From Sediminibacillus massiliensis (GTDB lineage Bacteria > Bacillota > Bacilli > Bacillales > Amphibacillaceae): a stretch of DNA of 64,000 nucleotides. The DNA is taken from NCBI RefSeq assembly GCF_900156915.1, contig NZ_LT732535.1, forward strand, positions 668,443 through 732,442, written 5' to 3'. This document shows positions 10,885 through 20,369 of this stretch, one piece after another (within the stretch, counting starts at the first letter, position 1; each line of letters begins with the position of its first letter). The notes under the pieces are model-generated. The model did not search any database, had not been told where the DNA came from, and was given only the letters and a program-made list of their open reading frames with translations. Made by a program: the position numbers and the translations under genes.

Positions 10885-11769
10885 TTATTTTTTCACTTGA
10901 CTCATAACTTCTTCAGCAAAATTGTCTTCTCTTTTTTCCATGCCTTCGCCAACTTCGTAACGTACGAAGCCTTTCACTTCAGCACCTTTGTCGGCAACAA
11001 ATTTCTTGACTTTTTGGTCAGGATCTTTAACGAAATTTTGTTCCAACAAGCAAATTTCTTCGAAGAACTTGCCAAGACGGCCTTCGACCATTTTTTCTAC
11101 AATATGTTCAGGCTTGCCTTCATTAAGTGCTTGAGTTTTTAGTACTTCACGCTCTTTTTCGACTTCTTCTTCAGATACTTCATCACGTGAAACGTAACGA
11201 GGGTTTACAGCGGCTGCATGCATCGCAACATCCTTTGCTGCATCCTGATCAGTAGTACCTGCCAAAAGGGTCAATACGCCGATACTGCCACCCATGTGGA
11301 TATAAGCACCGAAAGCATCATTATCGGTTTTTTCCAAGATAGTGAAACGGCGAAGAGAAAGTTTTTCTCCGATTTTGGCAATGTTGGAATTGATATATTC
11401 TTGAACCGTCTCTCCATCACCATGCAACTTTTGCTCTAGAGCTGCTTCTACGGATTCAGGTTTTTGCTCAATCAAGTGTTTTCCGAGTTCGGAAAGTACA
11501 TTTTTGAACTGGTCATTTTTGGTTACGAAGTCTGTTTCACAGTTGACTTCCAATAGTACCGCACTGTTTCCTTGCACTTCGATATGAGCAGATCCTTCTG
11601 CAGCAATACGATCTGCTTTTTTGGCAGCCTTGGCAATGCCTTTTTCACGAAGGAAGTCGACTGCTTGATCGATATCCCCATCAGTTTCTTGAAGTGCCTT
11701 TTTGCAGTCCATCATACCTGCACCAGTTTTTTCACGTAATTCTTTAACCATTTTTGCAGTAATTGCCAT
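10885..11769 (-). CDS. tsf: Translation elongation factor Ts
   Basis: EF-Ts is the nucleotide exchange factor of EF-Tu. The 294-aa protein begins [20 protein letters not shown], the conserved N-terminal TS-N module, followed by the core and coiled-coil regions. The ATG at 11769 has GGAGG nearby; an upstream in-frame extension of 34 codons would cross the terminator region after rpsB and was rejected. It follows rpsB, with an intervening stem-loop that probably reduces read-through and sets the S2 to EF-Ts ratio. Confidence 0.97.
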   Translation of the reverse strand: MAITAKMVKELREKTGAGMMDCKKALQETDGDIDQAVDFLREKGIAKAAKKADRIAAEGSAHIEVQGNSAVLLEVNCETDFVTKNDQFKNVLSELGKHLIEQKPESVEAALEQKLHGDGETVQEYINSNIAKIGEKLSLRRFTILEKTDNDAFGAYIHMGGSIGVLTLLAGTTDQDAAKDVAMHAAAVNPRYVSRDEVSEEEVEKEREVLKTQALNEGKPEHIVEKMVEGRLGKFFEEICLLEQNFVKDPDQKVKKFVADKGAEVKGFVRYEVGEGMEKREDNFAEEVMSQVKK

Positions 11770-11830
11770 TATATATTCCTCCTTATGGTAGGCATAATGA
11801 TTCATTTGCCAATGAATGTTATGTTTTCTT

Positions 11831-11865
11831 AAAAAAAGGTGATAAAGAGTTCCCCCCTTATCACC
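11831..11865 (-). terminator. Terminator or attenuator between rpsB and tsf
   Basis: GGTGATAA and TTATCACC form a perfect 8-bp stem followed on the minus strand by seven T residues, only about 12 bp after the rpsB stop codon. No tsf promoter was recognised, so partial read-through is the likely way tsf is expressed. Confidence 0.8.
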
Positions 11866-11876
11866 CTCCAACTCTC

Positions 11877-12617
11877 TTACTCTGTTACAGTCTCTGCTTG
11901 ATCAGCTTCGACTTGCTCGGATTCTTCTGTTACTTCTCCTTGTTTCGCTTCCAAAACAGCATCAGCCATTTTTGAAGTAAGAAGCTTAACAGCTCGGATG
12001 GCGTCATCATTCGCCGGAATTACATAATCGATTTCATCTGGATCACAGTTTGTATCAACAATACCCACAATCGGGATTTTTAATTTATGAGCTTCTGCTA
12101 CTGCAATACGCTCTTTACGCGGATCGATGATGAACAATGCATCAGGAAGCTTGTTCATTTCTTTGATACCGCCAAGGAATTTAACAAGACGTTCTTTCTC
12201 TTTTAGAAGTCCGACTACTTCTTTTTTCGGAAGGACATCAAAAGTACCGTCTTCTTCCATACGCTCGATATCTTTCAAACGATTGATACGTTTGCGGATA
12301 GTCTGGAAGTTTGTTAAAGTTCCACCCAACCAGCGTTGGTTCACGTAGTACATGCCAGAGCGGATCGCTTCGTCACGCACAGACTCCTGTGCTTGTTTTT
12401 TTGTACCAACGAAAAGGATAGTACCGCCGTCTGCAGCAATATCTTTCACATATTGGTATGCTTCGTCGACCTTTTTCACAGTCTTTTGCAGGTCGATAAT
12501 GTAAATGCCGTTACGCTCAGTGAAAATGTATTTTTTCATTTTCGGGTTCCAACGGCGTGTTTGGTGGCCAAAATGGACACCAGCTTCAAGTAGTTGTTTC
12601 ATTGAAATAACTGCCAT
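11877..12617 (-). CDS. rpsB: 30S ribosomal protein S2
   Basis: S2 is a small-subunit protein bound late in assembly. The 246-aa product has the family N-terminus ([21 protein letters not shown]), the central [10 protein letters not shown] and a glutamate-rich acidic tail. GGAGG precedes the ATG by seven bases. It opens the rpsB-tsf-pyrH-frr group and has its own sigma-A type promoter about 120 bp upstream, leaving a long leader that could be autoregulated; no known S2 leader motif was identified with confidence. Confidence 0.97.
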   Translation of the reverse strand: MAVISMKQLLEAGVHFGHQTRRWNPKMKKYIFTERNGIYIIDLQKTVKKVDEAYQYVKDIAADGGTILFVGTKKQAQESVRDEAIRSGMYYVNQRWLGGTLTNFQTIRKRINRLKDIERMEEDGTFDVLPKKEVVGLLKEKERLVKFLGGIKEMNKLPDALFIIDPRKERIAVAEAHKLKIPIVGIVDTNCDPDEIDYVIPANDDAIRAVKLLTSKMADAVLEAKQGEVTEESEQVEADQAETVTE

Positions 12618-12738
12618 GAGTTTTTTCCTCCTAATAATGGTTTTTTTCCTCCGTCCATGTCATCTTCAAACAGAAACTAGCCTGGTGGCCAGCACCTTCC
12701 GTCCAAATCCAGGAACGTGTGTATTAACACCAAAAGTA

Positions 12739-12767
12739 AATATACCACATGAATTTTTTTCAATCAA
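12739..12767 (-). promoter_or_regulatory. Sigma-A type promoter of rpsB
   Basis: On the minus strand TTGATT, a 17-bp spacer and TATATT (each close to TTGACA and TATAAT) lie just past the swrB stop codon. The predicted start would leave a leader of about 115 nt before rpsB. This separates the ribosomal group from the end of the flagellar operon. Confidence 0.75.
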
Positions 12768-12776
12768 GCAATAATC

Positions 12777-13253
12777 TTAGTTTTTTCGATAAAATTTCAA
12801 TAAAAGTTCCACTTCTGTCTTTCCACGGTTAATTTTCCTGGCTATTTCTTCTAGTGAATGGCCCTGCTCATATAAAGAAATGACCATGCCAGCTTCCGAT
12901 TGTTCAACCTTATCCCCCGATTGTGATGGCAGCGGTGGAGTGTATGGAGCGGAATAGCCGGCTGGTATGTCTCCCTTTTCGGCGTCTTTTCCGGATTTAG
13001 ATTCATCCATATCCTTTTGTACGGGTTCGACATTCCTATGTCGACTGTCCCTCTCGTCCAACATGCTCTTCAATCTGTTATTCTCTTCTTTGATATCGTC
13101 CAGGAAACGATTGAGCATCTGTTCCGTTTCCTCAGCAGCACTTTTGGAATCTGTTCCGTTTGCCATGTTCTCAAGCTTTGTGTGAAGCTTTCTGATTATA
13201 CTAAATGTAACCAGGTGCAACAACAAGCTAAGCATAATTAAAAATAGTAACAT
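12777..13253 (-). CDS. swrB: SwrB-like flagellar assembly factor (YlxL)
   Basis: The 158-aa protein has an N-terminal membrane helix (LLFLIMLSLLLHLVTFSII), a charged coiled-coil middle, a low-complexity Pro/Ser linker and a C-terminal helix-turn-helix-like segment (VISLYEQGHSLEEIARKINR). This layout and its place directly after sigD match B. subtilis SwrB, a single-pass membrane protein that promotes basal body maturation and switches on SigD-dependent hook and filament genes. Sequence similarity outside the two ends is low in this family, so the call rests on architecture and position. Confidence 0.82.
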   Translation of the reverse strand: MLLFLIMLSLLLHLVTFSIIRKLHTKLENMANGTDSKSAAEETEQMLNRFLDDIKEENNRLKSMLDERDSRHRNVEPVQKDMDESKSGKDAEKGDIPAGYSAPYTPPLPSQSGDKVEQSEAGMVISLYEQGHSLEEIARKINRGKTEVELLLKFYRKN

Positions 13254-13297
13254 AAGACCCCTTCTCGTCGAATAATTTCCGGCTCTTGTTATAAGAT

Positions 13298-14068
13298 TTA
13301 AATAATTGCTGATAAGCTTTCTTTTAGTTTAAAGATTGCTTTTCTGTGAATTTGAGAGATACGTGAAGTTGTCAAACCAAGCACTTCTCCTATTTCAGTC
13401 AGTGTCAACTCTTCTTTGTAGAATAGACTGATCACCAATTGCTCTTTTTCATTCAATTGCAATATCCGCTGTTCCAATTCCATATATCTTTCCTGTCTCA
13501 GCAAGTTCGATTCAGGAGAATAATCAGGATTATCCGGGATAACATGTCCGATCCCTTCTTTATCTTCATTCAAACTATCCTTTGGTTTCTCTTCCATGGA
13601 CAACATGTTAGCAAACAATGTATCTTTGACTGCTTCTTCGACTTCATCTACTGAGATTCCAACTTCCTCCGCCAACTCAGCGGAGCTTGGCTGCCGTTGA
13701 TATTTTTGCTGCAACAGCTGTGATGCCTGTTCCAACTTTTTTGCCCTGTCACGAATCGACCTTGGAAGCCAGTCTTCTTTGCGGAGACCGTCTATAATCA
13801 CTCCGCGGATACGAAAAGCAGCATATGTATCAAACTTCAAATTCCGGTCCGGATCGAATTTTATCAAAGCATCATATAAACCCATTAGTCCCAGACTTTT
13901 AATATCATCTTTGTTGACGTTACCCGGCAGATGGACAGATATACGATGGACATGGAAATCTACTAGATACATATATTTTTTTATTAATCTTTCTGCAGTA
14001 TCTTCATCCTGCTCCTTTGTCCACTTGTCCCATAATTGCTCCGCCTGAAGAAAAGATTGATCAGCCAT
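13298..14068 (-). CDS. sigD: RNA polymerase sigma factor SigD (flagellar/motility)
   Basis: This alternative sigma factor (FliA/WhiG type) transcribes flagellin, motor and chemotaxis genes late in flagellar assembly. The 256-aa protein carries region 2 (DDIKSLGLMGLYDALIKFD, KFDTYAAFRIRGVIIDGLRK), region 3 and the region 4 helix-turn-helix (LTLTEIGEVLGLTTSRISQIH). GGAGG precedes the ATG by seven bases. It sits near the 3' end of the fla/che operon between cheD and swrB, a distal position that in B. subtilis affects how many cells reach the motile state. Confidence 0.97.
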   Translation of the reverse strand: MADQSFLQAEQLWDKWTKEQDEDTAERLIKKYMYLVDFHVHRISVHLPGNVNKDDIKSLGLMGLYDALIKFDPDRNLKFDTYAAFRIRGVIIDGLRKEDWLPRSIRDRAKKLEQASQLLQQKYQRQPSSAELAEEVGISVDEVEEAVKDTLFANMLSMEEKPKDSLNEDKEGIGHVIPDNPDYSPESNLLRQERYMELEQRILQLNEKEQLVISLFYKEELTLTEIGEVLGLTTSRISQIHRKAIFKLKESLSAII

Positions 14069-14104
14069 AAATAATCCTCCTTACCGCTTACCATCTGATG
14101 GAAT

Positions 14105-14599
14105 TTATATCTCGGATTCACCGGCATTGACTGTTCTGATTTTCAAAATTGTTGTTTCGGTATCAAATTCGATTGTCCGGCCGTTGTTCCCGCCTACTTC
14201 TTTTACTGTTACCGGAATCCTGTGAGAAGACAACGAAGCCAGTACTGCTTCTACATTCCGGGTTCCGATTCTGAGCATGTCGTCTGTTCCAGGGAATGAA
14301 AACATTTGAGCACCACCGGCTATTTTTGCTTTCATTGCAAATTTTCTTGCCCCCAAGGTCACTAAGTCTTCGACAAGTAAATCTATTGCTGTATCGGCAT
14401 ATTTGAAAGGATTGAAATCTTTGTTTCTAGATACCGTCGAATCAGGCAGCATGATATGAGCCAATCCTGCCACTTTCTGACCTGCATCATAAATAACGAC
14501 CCCAACACACGAGCCGAGACCGATAGTCCTTAGAATCCCGGGTGCTTTCGCAATCTTCATATCCGCTATCCCGACTTTTACTACATTCATCAACTTCAT
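14105..14599 (-). CDS. cheD: Chemoreceptor glutamine deamidase CheD
   Basis: CheD deamidates receptor glutamines and partners with CheC in adaptation. The 164-aa protein has the catalytic cysteine in GLGSCVGVVIYD, the histidine in LAHIMLPDS, and the later KIAGGAQMFSF motif. Its start codon overlaps the cheC stop codon (TAATG), so translation is coupled. The CheC-CheD pair is as in B. subtilis even though the genes for the kinase and its adaptor are not beside it here. Confidence 0.95.
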   Translation of the reverse strand: MKLMNVVKVGIADMKIAKAPGILRTIGLGSCVGVVIYDAGQKVAGLAHIMLPDSTVSRNKDFNPFKYADTAIDLLVEDLVTLGARKFAMKAKIAGGAQMFSFPGTDDMLRIGTRNVEAVLASLSSHRIPVTVKEVGGNNGRTIEFDTETTILKIRTVNAGESEI

Positions 14600-15231
14600 T
14601 ATTCTTGTATACCTAAAGCTTCAAATATTTTTTCGAATGAAGAAGGGTCGGGTAGAAAAAAGAAATGCCCTTGGATATGCTCATTATCCAATCCTTCTTC
14701 TTGTATGATCGTATCGACAATAATGGCATGGTCGCTTTCTTTCGATAACTCCAGCAATCCTTGCGGAAGTATGGCCCCTGCCATGTCTACTGATACAGAG
14801 GGAACAGTTTGCGACATATGCAAATTTGTAAAATCAGACAAAGAAGTCAAATAAGCACCTGATAGAATGTTCCCCAATTCTTGCAGAAGAGACCACTCCA
14901 TATCGGAAAATACAGGATTCTCAGCCGACAACTTTTTATTTCCGTTTATATGTTGTACAAATCTGACTGCTTGTTCAGGAGTAAGGAGATAAAACATACT
15001 TCCGGGAGCTTCTCCCTCGACTCTCAGGTAAACCGCCACGATAACCTTGTCCGGTCCACCGATTATATCAGCGGCTTCCTCAAAACTGCTGATGCGTACA
15101 GAAGGTACTTCCATCGATATCCTTTTATTAACTATCTGCGACAAGGCAGAGGCTGCCCGTCCGGCCCCGAGATTACCGATTTCTTTCAATGTATCAAGTT
15201 GGTAATTTGTGAGTTTTTCTAAAAAAGACAT
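14599..15231 (-). CDS. cheC: CheY-P phosphatase CheC
   Basis: CheC dephosphorylates CheY-P and is stimulated by CheD. The 210-aa protein carries both phosphatase signatures, LKEIGNLGAGRAASAL near the N-terminus and LQELGNILSGAYLTSL in the middle, each with the paired Glu and Asn. The ribosome site ahead of the ATG is poor (GCGGGTCG). A 14-codon reading frame starting at 15265 ends over the cheC start and might couple translation. In B. subtilis cheA and cheW come just before cheC; here cheB ends 40 bp upstream instead. Confidence 0.95.
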   Translation of the reverse strand: MSFLEKLTNYQLDTLKEIGNLGAGRAASALSQIVNKRISMEVPSVRISSFEEAADIIGGPDKVIVAVYLRVEGEAPGSMFYLLTPEQAVRFVQHINGNKKLSAENPVFSDMEWSLLQELGNILSGAYLTSLSDFTNLHMSQTVPSVSVDMAGAILPQGLLELSKESDHAIIVDTIIQEEGLDNEHIQGHFFFLPDPSSFEKIFEALGIQE

Positions 15232-15271
15232 AACATCGACCCGCGCTCTCTATGGAAATCTAACATTCTGA

Positions 15272-16321
15272 TCATTTCTCCAGTTGTTCGATAATTTTCG
15301 AACTGATTGCATCCAAATCTTCCGAGTAATCAGTTAATCCCGTCCTCTTTACAGCTTTCGGCATGCCGTATACAACAGACGTGTTCTCAGATTCTGTCAT
15401 TACAATTGTATCCATACTTGTCTCTTTCAGTTTAATTACTCCCTTTGCACCATCACTTCCCATCCCGGTCATCACAATTGCAATTGTTTTAAAAGTAGTT
15501 TGAGCAGCTATGGATTCAAACATTACATCTACAGAAGGTCGATGTCCTTTAACCGGATCACGCTGGCTCAATTTGACTGCCAAAGTTTTTCCTTTCTGGA
15601 CAAATTCCATGTGGAATCCGCCTGGAGCAATATAAACTGTTCCGTCACGTAGAATATCGCCATTTTCGGCTTCTTTGACATTTATCTCAGCTATCATGTC
15701 CAGACGGTTTGCCAATGATTTAGTGAAATTAGGCGGCATATGCTGTACTACCACCACGGGAGCCGGCAAGTTCCTGGGCAACCCCCTCAAAACCATCTGC
15801 AGCGCCCTCGGTCCACCTGTTGAAGTTCCGATAGCTACTATGTATTTCTCTTTCCCGCCCTCAAAGGATGTTGTTGTAGGTGGCGCGAAACTATTCTTCT
15901 TTTTCATATTTTTGAAAGGGACTTGGGATGCCGCAAGCACTTTTTCGATTATTTCATCCTTGATTTTTTGAATATCAAGCGAAATCGACCCAGAGGGTTT
16001 AGGTATGAAGTCCACGGCACCTAATTCCATCGCTTTGATGGTGCTTTCCGCCCCTGTTTTCGTCAAGCTTGAGAGCATTAACACCGGTCGTGGAGAAAAA
16101 CTCATTATTTCTTTTAAGGCTTGCAGGCCATTCATTTCAGGCATTTCTATATCCATTGTCACAACATCCGGATCAAATTCTTTCACTTTTTCCAATGCCG
16201 CTTTTCCATTACGTGCTGTATCCACTGCCGTTATATTTTCGTGGGAAAGGAGGATATCACTAAGCACCTTCCTCATAAAAGCAGAATCATCTACTATTAA
16301 TACACGGATGTTTTTCATCAT
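15272..16321 (-). CDS. cheB: Chemotaxis response regulator protein-glutamate methylesterase CheB
   Basis: CheB removes methyl groups from chemoreceptors when phosphorylated by CheA. The 349-aa protein has an N-terminal receiver domain (RVLIVDDSAFMRKVL, phospho-acceptor Asp in VVTMDIEMPEMNG) and a C-terminal esterase domain with the Ser-His-Asp triad in GTSTGGP, QHMPPNFT and GMGSDGAKG. It follows flhG by three bases. Its kinase gene is not in the window. Confidence 0.97.
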   Translation of the reverse strand: MMKNIRVLIVDDSAFMRKVLSDILLSHENITAVDTARNGKAALEKVKEFDPDVVTMDIEMPEMNGLQALKEIMSFSPRPVLMLSSLTKTGAESTIKAMELGAVDFIPKPSGSISLDIQKIKDEIIEKVLAASQVPFKNMKKKNSFAPPTTTSFEGGKEKYIVAIGTSTGGPRALQMVLRGLPRNLPAPVVVVQHMPPNFTKSLANRLDMIAEINVKEAENGDILRDGTVYIAPGGFHMEFVQKGKTLAVKLSQRDPVKGHRPSVDVMFESIAAQTTFKTIAIVMTGMGSDGAKGVIKLKETSMDTIVMTESENTSVVYGMPKAVKRTGLTDYSEDLDAISSKIIEQLEK

Positions 16322-16324
16322 TTT

Positions 16325-17197
16325 TTATCTCTCCCGGAAAATTTTTCTCAATTTTGAAATAAACGATACAGAGCCGTCCGGCTCCTCTGAGATATTATCG
16401 ACCGTATATGATTGAGCCAATTGTTGAAGTGCCGAGGAAACGGATGATTTCGGCTTGTGGATCAGATAAGGTGATTGTTCGATAACGGACTGGAAAACAA
16501 CTTTGTCTTCAGGTAATATTCCAAAAGGTTTCACCTTTTTGTTCAAGAACCGTTCAACTACCATTTCCAACCTTTGCAATGTTTGCCTGCCTATTTTCTG
16601 ACTGGTAGCCCGATTGACTAATACTCTGATCGATATGGAATATTTGCGACTTACCAAATACTTGATCAACGAATAAGCATCAGTCAAAGCAGTAGGTTCC
16701 GGGGTGGCAATAACTATGCACTCATCAGCAGCAAACAGGAACCGGCTGCTTTCTTCTGTAATTCCTGCCCCCATGTCAAAAAGGATATAATCATATCTAT
16801 AGAGTACATCATTCAATTGGGACAAAAAGAATTCAAATTGATGGGTATCCATTTCAAATAAATCAGATAGTCCTGTTCCACCCGCAATATATGAAATAGA
16901 GTCGGGTCCGTCTTCTATTACATCATCTATCGTTCTGTTTTTATAAAACATATCTAATAGAGAATTTTTAGAAGTTTGTCCAAGAAGGACATCGACATTC
17001 CCCATACCAATATCGAGATCAAAAATTAAAACTTTTTTCCTTTGCTTGCTAAGGGCAAGGGAAAAATTCACAACAAAATTAGATTTACCGACTCCGCCTT
17101 TCCCGCTTGCTACAGCGACTGTTTTAGCTTGACGGACAGCTATGCCGGCCAAACGGCGTCTTAATTTTTCTGCTTGATCCCGTTCATATTCATTCAT
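16325..17197 (-). CDS. flhG: MinD/ParA-like flagellar number regulator FlhG (YlxH)
   Basis: FlhG is a cytoplasmic ATPase that activates the FlhF GTPase and controls flagellar number and placement. The 290-aa protein has the deviant Walker A KGGVGKSN, switch regions (FDLDIGMGNVD, LFDMGAGITEES) and an N-terminal arginine-rich activator helix (EKLRRRLAGIAVRQ). The start is placed at the ATG at 17197, after AGGAG; a GTG one codon upstream is also possible. It overlaps the 3' end of flhF by eight bases. Confidence 0.95.
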   Translation of the reverse strand: MNEYERDQAEKLRRRLAGIAVRQAKTVAVASGKGGVGKSNFVVNFSLALSKQRKKVLIFDLDIGMGNVDVLLGQTSKNSLLDMFYKNRTIDDVIEDGPDSISYIAGGTGLSDLFEMDTHQFEFFLSQLNDVLYRYDYILFDMGAGITEESSRFLFAADECIVIATPEPTALTDAYSLIKYLVSRKYSISIRVLVNRATSQKIGRQTLQRLEMVVERFLNKKVKPFGILPEDKVVFQSVIEQSPYLIHKPKSSVSSALQQLAQSYTVDNISEEPDGSVSFISKLRKIFRER

Positions 17198-18323
17198 CAC
17201 GGAATTCTCCTGCAATGAGTCTGGATATATCAGCCAAATCAACTGCTTCTATGTCATCCGGTACTTCCTGCCCATTCGTTAAATAAGCAACGCCTAACCT
17301 TCCTTGCAAACACAAATTCAGAATAGAACCGTATGTGGAAGTTTCATCCTTTTTAGTGAAAATAAGCTGGTGGATGGGAAGTTTTTGGAACCTGGCCAGT
17401 ATCTCTTCCAAGTCTTGATATTTAGCAGTCAGGGATAAAACCAAATATACGGCTGTGTTTCCTTCCAAAGAAATAATTTCCGTCAGCTCATCAATATAAC
17501 GTTCATCACGGTAATTTCTACCTGCTGTGTCGATCAATACCAAATCATACTCCTCGAACTTTAATCTAGCTTGCTTGTAATCTTCCATGCTGTATGCTAC
17601 TTCCATGGGAAGATTCAATATTTTTGCATATGTCTTCAGTTGATCAATTGCTGCTATCCGGTATGTATCCGTAGTGATCAATGCTACTTTTTTGTTTTCT
17701 TTTAACACAGCATCTGCAGCTATTTTTGCTATTGTCGTCGTCTTACCTACCCCAGTGGGCCCGACTAAATGGACGAATTTCTTATCGGTAAGAGAAGCTC
17801 CGAATTCCAAATCGCCCATCCGTGTAGAAACTTCATCAGAGAACATTTTTTTCAACTGTGAACTATTTATCTGATTACCGCCTTCGATTTCCTTTAGCAA
17901 CATAGACTCTACAATTTGTTTCGCCGTCATTTCCGCTATCTGCTGGTTGAGTAAATGCTCATAGAATCGTTGGAACGGAATAGGATAAGAGGGGAGTCGG
18001 GAGCCTCTGTTCGTTTCCATCCACGATTTCAACATTCTAATTTCTTCTAAAATTGTTTTATTTGTTTCTTCGTGGTGACCCAAGTTTTTCGATTCTTCCA
18101 AAACAGCAGTATCTTTCTTCTTGGTTGTTCTGTTATTAAATTGGGATTCCGGCTGTGGATCCAAAGCAGCTATTACCTCAATATTCTTTTTTTTGAACAT
18201 ACCGAGGAAGCCTCCTAGGTAGACTACTTTAGAGTTTAAGATAACAGCGTCTGTCCCTAATTCCTTCCGGACCTTATTCATCACTTCCGGCATTGTTGGC
18301 GCTACGATTTTTTTTACCTTCAT
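17190..18323 (-). CDS. flhF: Flagellar SRP-type GTPase FlhF
   Basis: FlhF is the third SRP GTPase family member beside Ffh and FtsY; it directs where the basal body is built. The 377-aa protein has a basic N-terminal B domain (MKVKKIVAPTMPEVMNKV), an N domain and a G domain with the P-loop [30 protein letters not shown] and DTAGRNYRDE. It overlaps flhA by four bases and flhG by eight, showing tight translational coupling within the fla/che operon. Confidence 0.96.
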   Translation of the reverse strand: MKVKKIVAPTMPEVMNKVRKELGTDAVILNSKVVYLGGFLGMFKKKNIEVIAALDPQPESQFNNRTTKKKDTAVLEESKNLGHHEETNKTILEEIRMLKSWMETNRGSRLPSYPIPFQRFYEHLLNQQIAEMTAKQIVESMLLKEIEGGNQINSSQLKKMFSDEVSTRMGDLEFGASLTDKKFVHLVGPTGVGKTTTIAKIAADAVLKENKKVALITTDTYRIAAIDQLKTYAKILNLPMEVAYSMEDYKQARLKFEEYDLVLIDTAGRNYRDERYIDELTEIISLEGNTAVYLVLSLTAKYQDLEEILARFQKLPIHQLIFTKKDETSTYGSILNLCLQGRLGVAYLTNGQEVPDDIEAVDLADISRLIAGEFRDE

Positions 18324-20353
18324 GCTACGTTCACCACCCCGACACTTTGCACCTCAAGATTAGGTTCTAATTCGTTATATGACAAGACAACAACCTGTGG
18401 CAAAAAACGATCTAAAAGTTGTTTTACATACATCCTGATAGAAGGTGCGCATAGAATAATAGGTATTTCTTCCTGCAATGACAATTGATCGACTTTTTCA
18501 GAAACGGACCGGACGATGGCCTGCTGTGACTCCGGATCCAGAGTTAAATAGCTGCCATGTTCTGTTTGTTGGATATTCTCGGCAATTTTTTGTTCTACTT
18601 CACTGGAAATAGTGATGACTTTCAACATCCCATCCTGATTCATATATTGTTTAGTTAATTGAGAAGCCAGGGCTTGTCGGGAATATTCGGCAAGCAGGTC
18701 GGTATCCGATGTCATTCTTCCAAAATCGGCCAGTGTCTCAAAAATCAGCGGTAAATTCCGGATAGATACATTTTCTCTGAGAAGTTTTGCAAGCACTTTT
18801 TGGATATCGCCAACTGCCAACGGTTCTGGGGTAACCTCTTCGACAAGGATAGGATATGTTTCCCTTAAATGATCAACCAACTGCTTTGTTTCTTGCCGTC
18901 CCAACAATCGATGGGCATGTTGTTTAATAACTTCTGTAATGTGTGTGGATACTACGGAAGGCGGATCTACCACCGTATATCCATTCATTTCTGCATCGTC
19001 CTTCGAGTCATCATTTATCCACTTAGCCGGAAGTCCAAATGCTGGCTCTTTTGTCTCTATACCATCGATTCCATCCTCGTCCATTCCAGGACTCATGGCC
19101 AGGTAATGATCCAACAACACTTCACCAGATGCAACTTCGTTTCCTTTAATTTTGAGTCGGTACTCGTTCGGATTAAGTTGTATATTGTCCCTGATCCTTA
19201 CTACCGGGATCACCACACCGAGCTCCAATGCAAGTTGCCTTCTTATCATGACAATCCTGTCCAGCAAGTCTCCGCCCTGAGTTGTGTCGGCAAGTGGAAT
19301 CAGCGCATATCCAAACTCGAACTCGATTGGGTCCAGACTTAACAGGTTAACGACGTTTTCAGGAGATTTCATGCTTTCACTCTCTGCCTGCTCTTCTTCC
19401 ACTTCCTCTGGTATTTCTTTTTGCTCCACAGTTCTTGACAACCAATATGCACCGCCACCAAGGACCAGAGCAATCATCGTGGTCAGGAAAAAATTGATTG
19501 GTGTAAGACCAAGGAAAAAAATGGTTCCGGCTGCAATATAAAGAAGCTTTGGATACCTTAACAATTGTGTCGTCACATCTGTGCCCAGGTTCCCTTCGGA
19601 GGCAACTCTTGTTACGACAATACCTGTTGCTGTGGCAATAAGCAATGCAGGAATCTGACTTACCAATCCATCACCAACCGTCAGTTGCATATAGGTATTG
19701 ACAGCCTCTTGAAATGTCATTCCCATTTGCACCATTCCAATGATCAAACCGAAAATGATGTTGATCAATACAATGATGATACCGGCAATAGCATCTCCTT
19801 TTACAAATTTACTCGCACCATCCATTGCTCCATAAAAGTCTGCTTCCTGTTCGGTTTTTTCCCTTCTTTCTTTTGCCTGTTGCTCGGAAATGAGTCCAGC
19901 GTTCAAATCTGCATCGATACTCATTTGTTTACCCGGCATAGCATCAAGGGTAAATCGGGCTGCAACTTCCGAAACCCGTTCCGCTCCCTTTGTAATAACA
20001 AGAAATTGGATGATAACCAATATTGTGAATACGACAAATCCGACTAATGGATTGTCTCCAATAACAAATGTACCGAATGTCTCTACTACGCCGCCCGCGT
20101 CTGCTTCAGACAAGATTGAACGTGTAGTAGAAACGTTCAAACCAAGCCGAAACAGTGTCATTAACAACAATAACGACGGAAATATAGAAAATTGCAGTGC
20201 CTCGGTCGTATTCATGGAAACTAATATTACAATTAACGCCAAAGAAATATTTATAAGGATAAATATGCTTAATAACCATCCCGGCAATGGAATGACCAAC
20301 ATAACGATAATAAGTATAACTCCTAATAACACAGATAAATCTCTAATTGCCAT
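18320..20353 (-). CDS. flhA: Flagellar export gate protein FlhA
   Basis: FlhA is the largest membrane component of the flagellar type III export gate; its cytoplasmic ring docks export chaperones and substrates. The 677-aa protein has an N-terminal half with about eight membrane helices, containing the family motif RFTLDAMPGKQMSIDADLNAG, then a linker and a C-terminal cytoplasmic domain from about residue 340. The length is normal. It lies 16 bp after flhB in the export-apparatus block fliP-fliQ-fliR-flhB-flhA. Confidence 0.97.
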   Translation of the reverse strand: MAIRDLSVLLGVILIIVMLVIPLPGWLLSIFILINISLALIVILVSMNTTEALQFSIFPSLLLLMTLFRLGLNVSTTRSILSEADAGGVVETFGTFVIGDNPLVGFVVFTILVIIQFLVITKGAERVSEVAARFTLDAMPGKQMSIDADLNAGLISEQQAKERREKTEQEADFYGAMDGASKFVKGDAIAGIIIVLINIIFGLIIGMVQMGMTFQEAVNTYMQLTVGDGLVSQIPALLIATATGIVVTRVASEGNLGTDVTTQLLRYPKLLYIAAGTIFFLGLTPINFFLTTMIALVLGGGAYWLSRTVEQKEIPEEVEEEQAESESMKSPENVVNLLSLDPIEFEFGYALIPLADTTQGGDLLDRIVMIRRQLALELGVVIPVVRIRDNIQLNPNEYRLKIKGNEVASGEVLLDHYLAMSPGMDEDGIDGIETKEPAFGLPAKWINDDSKDDAEMNGYTVVDPPSVVSTHITEVIKQHAHRLLGRQETKQLVDHLRETYPILVEEVTPEPLAVGDIQKVLAKLLRENVSIRNLPLIFETLADFGRMTSDTDLLAEYSRQALASQLTKQYMNQDGMLKVITISSEVEQKIAENIQQTEHGSYLTLDPESQQAIVRSVSEKVDQLSLQEEIPIILCAPSIRMYVKQLLDRFLPQVVVLSYNELEPNLEVQSVGVVNVA

Positions 20354-20369
20354 GTATTTCTCTCCTTAA

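Noticed and set aside
11770..11871. 34-codon N-terminal extension of tsf
   Set aside because: It overlaps the rpsB terminator and lacks family similarity.
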